From positions 296,265-360,264 of the forward strand of contig NZ_WKJJ01000001.1 of the NCBI RefSeq assembly GCF_009674485.1: DNA of 64,000 nucleotides, given 5' to 3'. This DNA comes from Pseudoduganella rivuli (GTDB lineage: Bacteria > Pseudomonadota > Gammaproteobacteria > Burkholderiales > Burkholderiaceae_D). The notes beneath the pieces are model-generated. The model was given only the letters and a program-made list of their open reading frames with translations. It was not told the DNA's origin and ran no database searches. The position numbers and the translations under genes were made by a program. This document shows, piece after piece, positions 43,941 through 51,679 of the stretch. How positions within the stretch are numbered: the first letter of the stretch is position 1; each line of letters opens with the position of its first letter.

Positions 43941-44579
43941 TCACATCCACGGATCGCGTGGCGCCGCATCCCTCGGCATGCCGACCGGCTGCAGCAGCAA
44001 TACGCATTCCCCTCCGCCCAGTTTCATCGCCTTCGCCAGCGCGGCGCGGTCCGGTGGCACCTGCATGTACGTGGCCAGGTCTTCGGCAGTGCAGAACAGG
44101 CTGACGTTTTGCGCCATGAACCCGGCGTCGAGCGCGGCCTGCCACTGCCGGTCCTGCGCCGGCACGCCCGCCATGCGCGCCGGGTCCGCCACGTAAATCA
44201 ATTCCAGCGGCGCCACCGGCGCGCCATCGCCGCCGCAGCTGCGCAAGTCTTCCTCGCTGCACCTGGCCAGCACCATCCGGGTGGCGTCGAAGCGGTACAG
44301 GCCGCCGGCCATGGCGACGTACAGGTCGATCGCCACACCGCCACAGATAGAGGACGCGGTGCGCAACTGGGCGCCGTCGCGGTTGCAGCCGCATGCGGCC
44401 CACAACAGCCGCGATAAACGGTATTGCGGCAACGGGTCGGGTGCAATTTGCCGCTGCGAGTGGCGCTGCCGCAGGATATTGTGCAGGGCGATGCCCTGCG
44501 CGCTGAAGTCGGCATCCAGTGCGAATGCCTGCAGGCCGATCAGCGGCACGTCGGCCGGTGCTGGTTGTCTGTTTTCCAT
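43941..44579 (-). CDS. SagB-type nitroreductase-family protein
   Basis: Protein of 212 aa related to the SagB/ThcOx branch of the FMN nitroreductase superfamily (LRQRHSQRQIAPDPLPQYRL; LSRLLWAACGCNRDG; AALDAGFMAQNVSLFC). This branch works as an FMN dehydrogenase, but stand-alone members often have unknown substrates. It has no signal peptide. It is the third gene of an apparent operon and overlaps the PRPP-synthetase-like gene by 40 bases; its start follows GAGGAG. With the FNR box upstream of the operon it is probably expressed at low oxygen. Confidence 0.8.
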   Translation of the reverse strand: MENRQPAPADVPLIGLQAFALDADFSAQGIALHNILRQRHSQRQIAPDPLPQYRLSRLLWAACGCNRDGAQLRTASSICGGVAIDLYVAMAGGLYRFDATRMVLARCSEEDLRSCGGDGAPVAPLELIYVADPARMAGVPAQDRQWQAALDAGFMAQNVSLFCTAEDLATYMQVPPDRAALAKAMKLGGGECVLLLQPVGMPRDAAPRDPWM

Positions 44580-45541
44580 GGTTTCTGCTCCTCTGGCGGG
44601 TTCATGCCGGGATTGTCGGGGTTGTCAGGCAAAGCCGGGTACAGCTGGCGGGCCGCGTCGGCCAGCGCCGGCAAGACATCGATGCGGTTGGTGGCGTGTG
44701 GCACGGTGTTGCAACTGACGATGCCGGCCGGGCCCGCGGCGCGCAGCACGTCCAGCGCATCGCCGCCAAACAGCGCGTGCACCACCACGCAGACGGGCGG
44801 CGGCAACGCCGCCTCCCGCAGCAGCGAGACAGCCGCCGCCAGCGTGCGGCCGCTGGAAGCGATGTCATCCAGCAGCACCGGCGTGCAACCGGCCGCCGCG
44901 CCAAGTCCCTGCTGGTCGGCCGCCACGGCCACGTCGCGGTCGCCACGGCGCTCCTTGTGCAGCACGATGTACGGGCAATGCGCAAGGCGCGCCACCTGTT
45001 CGACCCATTGCGCGCTTTCCTGGTCGGGACCGACCAGCACGGGCCGCGCCACGTTGGCTGCCACCCATTGCGCAATGGCCGGCGCCGACTGCACCGCCCA
45101 CGCCGGAATGCCATAGGGCTGCGACAGGCTGGTATAGCGGTGCAGGTGCGGGTCGATGGTCACCAGCCAGTCGGCGCAGCCGGACAACAGCCGTCCGACG
45201 TGGCGCGCGGTGATCCCCTCGCCGGCGGCAAAGCGGGCGTCCTGGCGCATGTATGGCAGGTAAGGCAGCACCAGGCCGACATTGCCCGCGCCCAGTTCCC
45301 GCGCCACGCAGGCGGCCAGGTACAACGCAAACAGCCGGCTGTCGGGCAAGTCGCCACTGGCGCCGGCCAGCGCCGCCACCAGCACCACATTGCGCCCGTT
45401 GAGGTCGGTGTCGAAACGCGGGCAGCATTCGCCATCGGGGAAGCGGTGCAGCGTCAGGTTGCCGATATTGCACGGCCACGCCGCCGCCAGCCCGGCCATC
45501 CAGTCCTGCGCGCCGGGCAGCGCGAACAGCAGGGGTTTCAT
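44540..45541 (-). CDS. ribose-phosphate pyrophosphokinase-like protein
   Basis: Protein of 333 aa with the PRPP synthetase fold in two Rossmann-like halves: DLPDSRLFALYLAACV, VLPYLPYMRQDARF and the PRPP-binding loop VLLDDIASSGRTL. It is divergent from housekeeping Prs and lacks some of the usual spacing, so it is a paralog. Four-base ATGA overlap with the phosphorylase gene shows tight coupling. It may make PRPP, or run backward to yield ATP and ribose 5-phosphate; neither is shown by the sequence. Confidence 0.82.
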   Translation of the reverse strand: MKPLLFALPGAQDWMAGLAAAWPCNIGNLTLHRFPDGECCPRFDTDLNGRNVVLVAALAGASGDLPDSRLFALYLAACVARELGAGNVGLVLPYLPYMRQDARFAAGEGITARHVGRLLSGCADWLVTIDPHLHRYTSLSQPYGIPAWAVQSAPAIAQWVAANVARPVLVGPDQESAQWVEQVARLAHCPYIVLHKERRGDRDVAVAADQQGLGAAAGCTPVLLDDIASSGRTLAAAVSLLREAALPPPVCVVVHALFGGDALDVLRAAGPAGIVSCNTVPHATNRIDVLPALADAARQLYPALPDNPDNPGMNPPEEQKPWKTDNQHRPTCR

Positions 45542-47073
45542 GGCGTCTCCACGATGGTGAACAAATTATCCTGGCTCTGCGCGTACGTCATGGCGTACGC
45601 CAGTTCTCCGGGCGATTCCGCGTGCAGCGTCAGCAGCGGTTGTCCCACGTCGACCTGCGTGCCCAGCGGCGCGTGGAACACCAGTCCCGCGGCGGGCGCC
45701 TTCGGCGCCCCGGCCAGCTTGGCTGCGCGCGCCAGGGCGCGGTTATCGACCGCCGCGACCAGGCCCGCGTGCGCCGCATGCAGCGTCCGCGTGTAACGGG
45801 CGCGCGGCGGCGTGCGCAGTCCGCCCTGGGCGTCGCAAATGCCCTGGAACTTGCGCCATGCGGCGCCATTGGCCAGCGCGCCGGACGCCATGGCTAGGCC
45901 GCCGCCCGGATGCACCTTGCCGCCGAGTTCCAGCAGGTAGCCCGCCAGCATCAGCGCGCGCTTGCGCAAGTCGTCCGGCGCGTCCGCCTGGTTTTGCAGC
46001 ACGGCCAGCGCATCGTATGCCTCCAGCGCCGGTCCGATGCCGCGGCCGACCGGTTGCTCGCCGCACGTCATTTCGATGCTGACGGTAATGCCCAACTGGC
46101 GGCCGACATCGGTCAGCCGCTGCCCCAGCCGCCCCGCCGCCTCCGGCGAGCGGACCTTGGCCGTGCGGCCCACCGGGATATCGATCAGCACGTGGGTGGA
46201 ACCCGCCGCGACTTTCTTGGACAGGATCGACGCCACCAGCAAGCCATCGCTGTCGAGGCCCAGCGGGCGTTCCACCCGGATCAGCAAGTCGTCCACCGGG
46301 CTCAGTTGCACCGCGCCGCCCCACGTGATGCAGCCACCTTCGCGTTCGACCACGCGCCGCATCGCGGACAACTCGAGCGCCACCGGCGCCAGCGTTTCCA
46401 TCACGTCGGCGGTGCCGGCCGGCGACGTGATGGCGCGCGACGAGGTTTTCGGGATCAGCAAGCCGCAGGCCGCCACGATCGGCACTACCAACAAGGTGGT
46501 GCGGTTACCCGGCAGGCCGCCGACGCAATGCTTGTCCGCCACCAGCGGCGCATCCCAACGCAGGCGCTGTCCCGCGGCGATCATGGCGGCCGTCAGCGCA
46601 TGGGTTTCCGCCACGTCCAGCCGGTTGCCGGAACAGGCGGTGATCATGGCGGCCAATTCGATGTCCGAGTAGCGGCCCGCGGCGACATCGGCCACGATGG
46701 CGGCCGCGGCGTCGCGGCTAAGCGGCCGGCCGAAGATCTTGGACTGGATGGCGCCAAACGACTGCAGCGGCGGCGCATGCACCGCCGCCACCGCGTCGCC
46801 ACCCGCGCCGCCCAGCGCACGCCAGGCCGCTTCGGACACGCCGATTTCATCCTCCTCCAGCAACGGTTCATGCACGACGTTGAGGATCGCCGTGAGGCCC
46901 GGACCAGGCTGGTCCAGGCGGCGGATTTCCAGCCGCGACTGCGCCTCGAAACCTTCCGACCGCACGATCGGTGCGTCGGCCCGCAGGTACACCACGTACT
47001 GCTGGTACGTATCGATGCCCAGCCGGCGCAAGCGCAGGCTGACCGGACTCACGACAGGCTCAGGCGCGTTCAT
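45538..47073 (-). CDS. thymidine/AMP phosphorylase-family protein
   Basis: Nucleoside or nucleotide phosphorylase of 511 aa. It carries an N-terminal extension of about 85 residues absent from E. coli DeoA (440 aa) but present in archaeal AMP phosphorylase, then the glycosyltransferase core (KHCVGGLPGNRTTL, TSSRAITSPAGTADVMETL) and a C-terminal PYNP-like domain. It cleaves pyrimidine nucleosides or NMPs with phosphate. GGAG lies 5 bases before the ATG. It heads an operon with the PRPP-synthetase-like and nitroreductase-like genes. Nucleoside versus nucleotide specificity is not resolved. Confidence 0.85.
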   Translation of the reverse strand: MNAPEPVVSPVSLRLRRLGIDTYQQYVVYLRADAPIVRSEGFEAQSRLEIRRLDQPGPGLTAILNVVHEPLLEEDEIGVSEAAWRALGGAGGDAVAAVHAPPLQSFGAIQSKIFGRPLSRDAAAAIVADVAAGRYSDIELAAMITACSGNRLDVAETHALTAAMIAAGQRLRWDAPLVADKHCVGGLPGNRTTLLVVPIVAACGLLIPKTSSRAITSPAGTADVMETLAPVALELSAMRRVVEREGGCITWGGAVQLSPVDDLLIRVERPLGLDSDGLLVASILSKKVAAGSTHVLIDIPVGRTAKVRSPEAAGRLGQRLTDVGRQLGITVSIEMTCGEQPVGRGIGPALEAYDALAVLQNQADAPDDLRKRALMLAGYLLELGGKVHPGGGLAMASGALANGAAWRKFQGICDAQGGLRTPPRARYTRTLHAAHAGLVAAVDNRALARAAKLAGAPKAPAAGLVFHAPLGTQVDVGQPLLTLHAESPGELAYAMTYAQSQDNLFTIVETP

Positions 47074-47134
47074 GGCAGCTCCATTTCGCCGCCGTCGCCC
47101 GGCGTGCCGGCATGTCTGTCCGGATCAGTTTCAT
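47060..47134 (-). CDS. possible 24-residue leader peptide
   Basis: A short frame beginning MKLIRTDMPARR has an excellent AAGGGAG ribosome binding site 5 bases upstream and overlaps the start of the phosphorylase gene by 14 bases. It could couple translation of that gene. No family is recognised and composition gives little support, so it may be chance. Confidence 0.35.
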   Translation of the reverse strand: MKLIRTDMPARRATAAKWSCHERA

Positions 47135-47233
47135 GGGAACTCCCTTGTGCGGATGCCAGGGCCGGCCGGAATGGCCGCCTGCCCCGCTAGCACACACGAT
47201 ACCGTCGCGGGCCATCCAAGTCAGGCAGCCCAT

Positions 47234-47247
47234 TTGACCAAGATCAA
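47234..47247. promoter_or_regulatory. FNR/Anr-type box
   Basis: TTGACCAAGATCAA matches TTGAT-N4-ATCAA at 9 of 10 defined positions. It lies about 100 bases upstream of the minus-strand leader/phosphorylase operon and 32 bases before a small plus-strand frame. An activator here would place a minus-strand transcript start near 47199. Confidence 0.65.
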
Positions 47248-47278
47248 ATTTCAGTAACAAACAGCAGGAGGACCCGCC

Positions 47279-47335
47279 GTGTCAGTGTTTGCGCGCACAG
47301 TCAAGCGGTTGGCACAGCTTCTGACGCAGATTTGA
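47279..47335 (+). CDS. possible 18-residue basic peptide
   Basis: GTG start with a perfect AGGAGGA Shine-Dalgarno (47266-47272) 6 bases upstream, encoding a short basic, probably amphipathic peptide (VSVFARTVKRLAQLLTQI in direct translation). It ends inside the FNR box at 47332. The ribosome binding site is the only strong evidence; it may be a regulatory leader or chance. Confidence 0.3.
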   Translation: MSVFARTVKRLAQLLTQI

Positions 47336-47345
47336 TCTGGATCAT
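47332..47345 (+). promoter_or_regulatory. FNR/Anr-type box before the universal stress gene
   Basis: TTGATCTGGATCAT matches TTGAT-N4-ATCAA at 9 of 10 defined positions. The centre lies about 110 bases before the universal stress protein start, so a class II site would put the transcript start near 47380. Confidence 0.65.
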
Positions 47346-47448
47346 GGCGTCATTCCCGGGGCCTGACGACACTGTACCGGCAACCCGCGGCAGGCATCGG
47401 CCCTCCATGCCGCCGAACCGGTGCATTCACTGTTGATCGGAGTCCGAC

Positions 47449-48291
47449 ATGTCTTATAAAACCATTTTGCTGCACACCGATATGGCGCGCAGCGCACCAG
47501 TACGCACGCAGCTGGCTGCCACACTGGCGCGCCATCAACAGGCGCACCTGGTCTGCGCCGCGATGACCGGCGTATCGCGTTATGTCCAGAAGCCCGGGGG
47601 CCGGCCACCCCATACCGGATTCCCGGCCGACCTGATGGAAATTGCCGCGCGGCGCGCCCGGGAAGCACTGTGCGACGCCGCCGCCATGGTTGGCAAGCTC
47701 GACGTGCCGTCGCACGAGCAACGCCTGGTCGAGGACGATGCCTACGGCGGCCTGACGCTGCAGGCCCGTTATGCCGACCTGGTCGTGGTCAGCCAGGCCG
47801 ACCGCGACGACCCGGCCACCGGTTCCCTGTTGCAGGACTTGCCGGAGCACGTGGTCCTGAACTGCTGCCGTCCGGTGCTGACCGTGCCTTGCGCCGGCCA
47901 CTTTACCTCCATCGGCGGGCGCATCCTGGCAGCATGGGACGGCAGCCAGTCGGCCACGCGCGCCATCACCAATGCGCTGCCGCTGCTGCGGCAGGCGTCC
48001 AGCGTTACCGTTGCCGTGATTGACGCCGCCATCGGCGCCGACGAGCACGGCGAAGAGCCGGGCGCCGACATGGCCCAGTACCTGGCCCGCCACGGCGTCG
48101 CGGTCGACGTCGTGCGTGAAGCATCCGATGGCGACGTGGGAGAAGCGCTGCTGGCCATGGCGGACCGGCGGCACGCGGACTTGCTGGTCATGGGCGCCTT
48201 CGGCCATACCCGTTTCCGCGAAATGCTGCTGGGCGGCGCGACCCGCACGGTGCTCGGCGCCATGACGGTGCCGGTGCTGTTGTCTCACTGA
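47449..48291 (+). CDS. tandem universal stress protein
   Basis: Cytoplasmic protein of 280 aa with two UspA-like domains (about 1-140 and 150-280). The second has the ATP-binding pattern MGAFGHTRFREMLLGGATRTVL, here written as GAFGH then REMLLGGATRTVL. The first domain is degenerate. In many proteobacteria tandem Usp genes are induced by low oxygen through FNR-like regulators, and a box lies upstream. It is convergent with the K+ channel gene. Confidence 0.88.
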   Translation: MSYKTILLHTDMARSAPVRTQLAATLARHQQAHLVCAAMTGVSRYVQKPGGRPPHTGFPADLMEIAARRAREALCDAAAMVGKLDVPSHEQRLVEDDAYGGLTLQARYADLVVVSQADRDDPATGSLLQDLPEHVVLNCCRPVLTVPCAGHFTSIGGRILAAWDGSQSATRAITNALPLLRQASSVTVAVIDAAIGADEHGEEPGADMAQYLARHGVAVDVVREASDGDVGEALLAMADRRHADLLVMGAFGHTRFREMLLGGATRTVLGAMTVPVLLSH

Positions 48292-48312
48292 CCGGCGGCA
48301 GCCGCCGTGGGC

Positions 48313-49059
48313 TCAGGAATCGCGGCGCATGTCGGCGGCGGCGCCCCGCTGCGCCGCGATCTCCTTGCGCAACTCCGCGATCTGCTGCTGCAACAGGCGC
48401 ATGTCGGTGTGCAGTTCGCGCCGGATCAGCCGTTCATCTTCGCCGATCAGCAGCGCGGCAATGCTGGCCGTGACCACCGACAGCAACGCGTAGCCCAGCA
48501 GCACGATAAACACGGCAAATACCTTGGACGCCGGCGTGGACGGCACGATGTCGCCGTACCCCACGGTGGCGCCGGTGGTAAACGCCAGCCACACGCCATC
48601 GGCAAAGCTGTGCACCTGGGGTTCCAGCCAGTAAAAGCCCGCGCCCGCAATCACCAGCATGGCCAGCGACACGCCGCACGTGGGCGCCAGCGAGCGGGCG
48701 CCCACGTGTCCCACGGCCAGGGACACCATGCGCAAGGAAATCGCCGCGCACACCAGCAGGCGCAGGAACCATTCGGCATCCGTCCAGGGCGGCGCCGACG
48801 GCCATATGCTGCCGGCGATGCCGGCCAGCAGGAATAAATCGATCCGGCGCCAGTGGACGGCATGCCGTACATGCCTGCGCGGCGCGGCCTTGAACAGATA
48901 CAGGGACAGAAGCAGCGCGGCCATGCCGTACAGGGCCTGGCCGGCCCACCGCTGCGCGGGCGTCTGCGCATCCAGCATCAGGTAAAAACCGGGAATGGTC
49001 AGCAACAGCGCTACCGGCTGCAGCCATGGCCCCGCCTTGCCAATATTTGATGAAATCAT
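48313..49059 (-). CDS. two-pore-loop-type potassium channel protein
   Basis: Membrane protein of 248 aa with about six hydrophobic segments, a P-loop with the K+ selectivity filter TVGYGD (165-170), a final pore helix and a short cytoplasmic coiled coil (about 205-240). It belongs to the Ion_trans_2 family and lacks an RCK/TrkA-N domain. The start at 49059 has AAGGGGGCAGG upstream; a TTG at 49077 is possible. The FNR-type box at 49157 lies about 100 bases upstream. Confidence 0.87.
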   Translation of the reverse strand: MISSNIGKAGPWLQPVALLLTIPGFYLMLDAQTPAQRWAGQALYGMAALLLSLYLFKAAPRRHVRHAVHWRRIDLFLLAGIAGSIWPSAPPWTDAEWFLRLLVCAAISLRMVSLAVGHVGARSLAPTCGVSLAMLVIAGAGFYWLEPQVHSFADGVWLAFTTGATVGYGDIVPSTPASKVFAVFIVLLGYALLSVVTASIAALLIGEDERLIRRELHTDMRLLQQQIAELRKEIAAQRGAAADMRRDS

Positions 49060-49156
49060 TGCCTGCCCCCTTTTCAAACCACCATCACATCCTGGGCCAA
49101 GCGGTGTGGCGCAGCATCAATTGGATGCACTTTAGCAAGTATGAAAATTAATTTGA

Positions 49157-49170
49157 TTGATCCAGGTCAA
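49157..49170 (-). promoter_or_regulatory. FNR/Anr-type box before the channel gene
   Basis: TTGATCCAGGTCAA matches TTGAT-N4-ATCAA at 9 of 10 defined positions. A class II site would start the minus-strand channel transcript near 49122. It also lies 35 bases before an ATG with a good ribosome binding site on the plus strand (49205). Confidence 0.65.
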
Positions 49171-49246
49171 ATTGCGATGATCTGAAAAACAAGGGAGCCC
49201 ACGCATGCAACAACGTATTGTCATATTCGCGGGCGCCAGTGACCCA

Positions 49247-50023
49247 CTACACCGCCGCCACTATCACCTGCACGCCGGCCGTGGCCAGCGCGTCGCCGAC
49301 GGCGGAGGGCGGCGGCTGGTCCGTCACCAGCACGTCGATGGCGTCGAACGTGCACAGGCGGTGCATGAAAGCCTTGCTGAACTTGGAAGCGTCCGCCACC
49401 ACGATCACCTGGGTGGCCTGGCGCATCATCGCCTGCTTGAGCGATGCCTCATCGTCGGACGGGCACGTCATGCCCAGCGGGTCGATGGCGCAGGCGCCGA
49501 GGATCAGCTTGTCGAACTGGAAGTGCGCCAGCGCCAGCCGGGTTTGCGCGCCTTCCAGGCTGCGCTGCCACGCATTGAAGCGGCCGCCCAGCACGTGCAA
49601 TTCCACACCGTCCGCCTGGCCGAACGCCTCGGCCACGTCGATCGAATTGGTCACCACGCTGAGCGGTCTGGCCGTGGCTGCGCGGGCCGCTTCCTGCACC
49701 GTACTGGATGTGTCGAACAGCACGCGGTCGCCGTTGCGCAGCAGCGCGGCCGCCGCCGCGCCGATCGCCTGCTTGGCGGCGGAGGCGCCCAGCCGCTGGA
49801 CGTACTGCTCCACCTGCCGCTCCTGCGGCGGCAGCACGGCGCCGCCGCGCACACGCAGCACGCGTCCGTCCGTATCCAGCCGCACCACGTCCCGGCGTGC
49901 CGTGTCGCGGGTCACGCCGAACAGCGTGCAAATGTCTTCGATGCCGATGCGGTAGTGCTGGCCCAGGTAATCGCAGATGGCGTCGAGCCGGGCGGACTGC
50001 GACAGTGTGCCGTCGCCGCTCAC
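49247..50023 (-). CDS. DeoR/GlpR-family transcriptional regulator
   Basis: Regulator of 258 aa with an N-terminal DeoR helix-turn-helix (about 10-60, IGIEDICTLFGVTRDTARRD) and the C-terminal DeoRC sugar-phosphate-binding domain (DGRVLRVRGGAV; DTSSTVQEAA; TDQPP). The start is GTG overlapping the stop of the upstream gene by 4 bases. It is the third gene of an operon with a Gfo/Idh dehydrogenase and a GlcG/HbpS-like gene, which it probably represses until a phosphorylated sugar is present. Confidence 0.88.
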   Translation of the reverse strand: MSGDGTLSQSARLDAICDYLGQHYRIGIEDICTLFGVTRDTARRDVVRLDTDGRVLRVRGGAVLPPQERQVEQYVQRLGASAAKQAIGAAAAALLRNGDRVLFDTSSTVQEAARAATARPLSVVTNSIDVAEAFGQADGVELHVLGGRFNAWQRSLEGAQTRLALAHFQFDKLILGACAIDPLGMTCPSDDEASLKQAMMRQATQVIVVADASKFSKAFMHRLCTFDAIDVLVTDQPPPSAVGDALATAGVQVIVAAV

Positions 50024-50508
50024 GGCCGCGCCTCCGCTTGCGCAAGGTAATCGCGCAGCACCGACGTCACCAGCGCATGGTCTTCCTGCTGCGGCAGGCC
50101 GGACACGGTCACGGTGCCGATCACGCCGGTGCCGCGCAGGGACAGCGGAAAGGCGCCGCCGTGCGCGGCGAAATCGGCCGGATCGGCGCCGCTGTCGGCC
50201 TCGAAGGTCTTGCCCTTGCTGCGGTATTGCGTGCCGACGTGCCAGGAACTGCGGCCATAGCGCTGCACCACGTTGTTCTTGCGGCGCACCCAGTTGGCAT
50301 TGTCGGGCGTGGTGCCCGCCATCGCATGGTGGAACAGCTGGTGGCCGTTGCGCGTGATGTCGACCGTGACCGCCTTGCCCATTTCCCGCGCGCGCTCGAC
50401 CAGTTTCAAGCCCAGCGCCAGCGCATCGTCATTGGAAAAAGCGGCGAACTGCAACGCTTGCTCTTCGCGCGCCAGCGCGGCCAGCATGCCATGGTAATCG
50501 TCCTGCAT
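50020..50508 (-). CDS. GlcG/HbpS-like (UPF0303) protein
   Basis: Cytoplasmic protein of 162 aa of the UPF0303 group in the GlcG/HbpS superfamily, often labelled heme-degrading-domain protein (KAVTVDITRNGHQLFHHAM; AAHGGAFPLSLRGTGVIGTV). It has no signal peptide, unlike secreted HbpS. Genes of this group commonly accompany sugar or diol catabolism operons. It overlaps the DeoR gene by 4 bases and lies 9 bases after the dehydrogenase gene. Biochemical function is unknown. Confidence 0.82.
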   Translation of the reverse strand: MQDDYHGMLAALAREEQALQFAAFSNDDALALGLKLVERAREMGKAVTVDITRNGHQLFHHAMAGTTPDNANWVRRKNNVVQRYGRSSWHVGTQYRSKGKTFEADSGADPADFAAHGGAFPLSLRGTGVIGTVTVSGLPQQEDHALVTSVLRDYLAQAEARP

Positions 50509-50517
50509 GCGCCCTCC

Positions 50518-51564
50518 TCAAGCGAAATCGATGGTGCGGCGCTCGTGGTGGCTGCGGTACGCGCATTCGATGACGCGCACCACGGCCACCGCGTCCTGCG
50601 CCGCCACGGGCGCCAGCGCCGGCTTGCCATCGGCGATGGCGGCGCGCACGCCACGGTAATACGCCTCGTAGCCGCCGGGGATGGTCTCCACGGTGCGGCT
50701 GGCGCCATCGGCGCCGGTGATGGTGGCGTAGTGGGCCGGGATGTCATGGCCCCAGCCCGCGTCACCCGGACGCGCGCCCTGCTTCAGCGCATCCTCCTGC
50801 GTGTCGACGCCATACTTGATAAAACTGCCCTGCGCGCCATGGACTTCATAGCGCGGACCGGGCGCGCGCACCAGCGCGCTGGCATGCAGCACGGCCTTGC
50901 GTTTGCCGTAATCCAGCACCAGCTCGAAGGCGTCTTCCACCTGCGCCCCTTCGCGCTGGATGGACAGGTGCGTGGTGACCGCCTGCGGCAAGCCGAACAG
51001 GCATAACACCTGGTCGATCAAATGCGAACCCAGGTCCCACAGCACGCCGGAACCCGGCTGCGCCGACTCTTTCCAGCGCGCCTTCACTTGCGGCGCATAG
51101 CGGTCGAAATGCGCGCGATACGTGTGGACCGGGCCCAGTTCGCCGGATTCCACCGCACGCCGCAACGTCAGGAAGTCGCCATCCCAGCGGCGGTTCTGGT
51201 AAACGCTGAGCAGCACACCCTTGTCCGCCGCCAGCGCCACCAGCTCGTCGCCTTCGGCAGACGACAGCACGAACGGCTTGTCCACCACCACGTGCTTGCC
51301 GGCCAGCAGCGCCGCCTTCGCCAGCGCGTAATGGCTGGCATTCGGCGTGCACACCACGACCAATTGAATGGCGGGATCGTCCAGCATGGCTTGCGGGGAC
51401 TCGTCCAGCGAAACACCGGGATAGGCACGGCGGACTTCATCCGGATTGGCGCTGCGGCTGGCGATGCGGGCCAGTCGCAGGCCGGGCGTGGCGGCGATCA
51501 TGGGAGCGTGGAAAATGGCGCCACCGAGGCCATAACCGATCAAACCTACGGCATATTGCTGCAT
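50518..51564 (-). CDS. Gfo/Idh/MocA-family oxidoreductase
   Basis: NAD(P)-dependent sugar or inositol dehydrogenase of 348 aa. The N-terminal Rossmann motif GLIGYGLGGAIFHAP is at about 7-21, the conserved lysine lies in VDKPFVLS and the C-terminal domain has the usual GxxWDLGSHLIDQ pattern. It resembles the YvaA/scyllo-inositol dehydrogenase branch. The start at 51564 follows AAAGGA 6 bases upstream. It heads an operon with the GlcG-like and DeoR genes. Confidence 0.88.
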   Translation of the reverse strand: MQQYAVGLIGYGLGGAIFHAPMIAATPGLRLARIASRSANPDEVRRAYPGVSLDESPQAMLDDPAIQLVVVCTPNASHYALAKAALLAGKHVVVDKPFVLSSAEGDELVALAADKGVLLSVYQNRRWDGDFLTLRRAVESGELGPVHTYRAHFDRYAPQVKARWKESAQPGSGVLWDLGSHLIDQVLCLFGLPQAVTTHLSIQREGAQVEDAFELVLDYGKRKAVLHASALVRAPGPRYEVHGAQGSFIKYGVDTQEDALKQGARPGDAGWGHDIPAHYATITGADGASRTVETIPGGYEAYYRGVRAAIADGKPALAPVAAQDAVAVVRVIECAYRSHHERRTIDFA

Positions 51565-51679
51565 GGAACATCCTTTATTATGCAAATCACGTACGAATTA
51601 TAAGCGATTTGAATTACTTCGGAATTCCTGAGGAAACGCTCTACTTTCGTCTTGACGATTCGACTAGACTTGGCCGGCC

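Noticed and set aside
49205..50050. A 281-codon plus-strand frame opposite the DeoR gene
   Set aside because: Only its first dozen codons look like a gene start; the rest is antisense to a recognised DeoR regulator. The start itself is kept as a finding.
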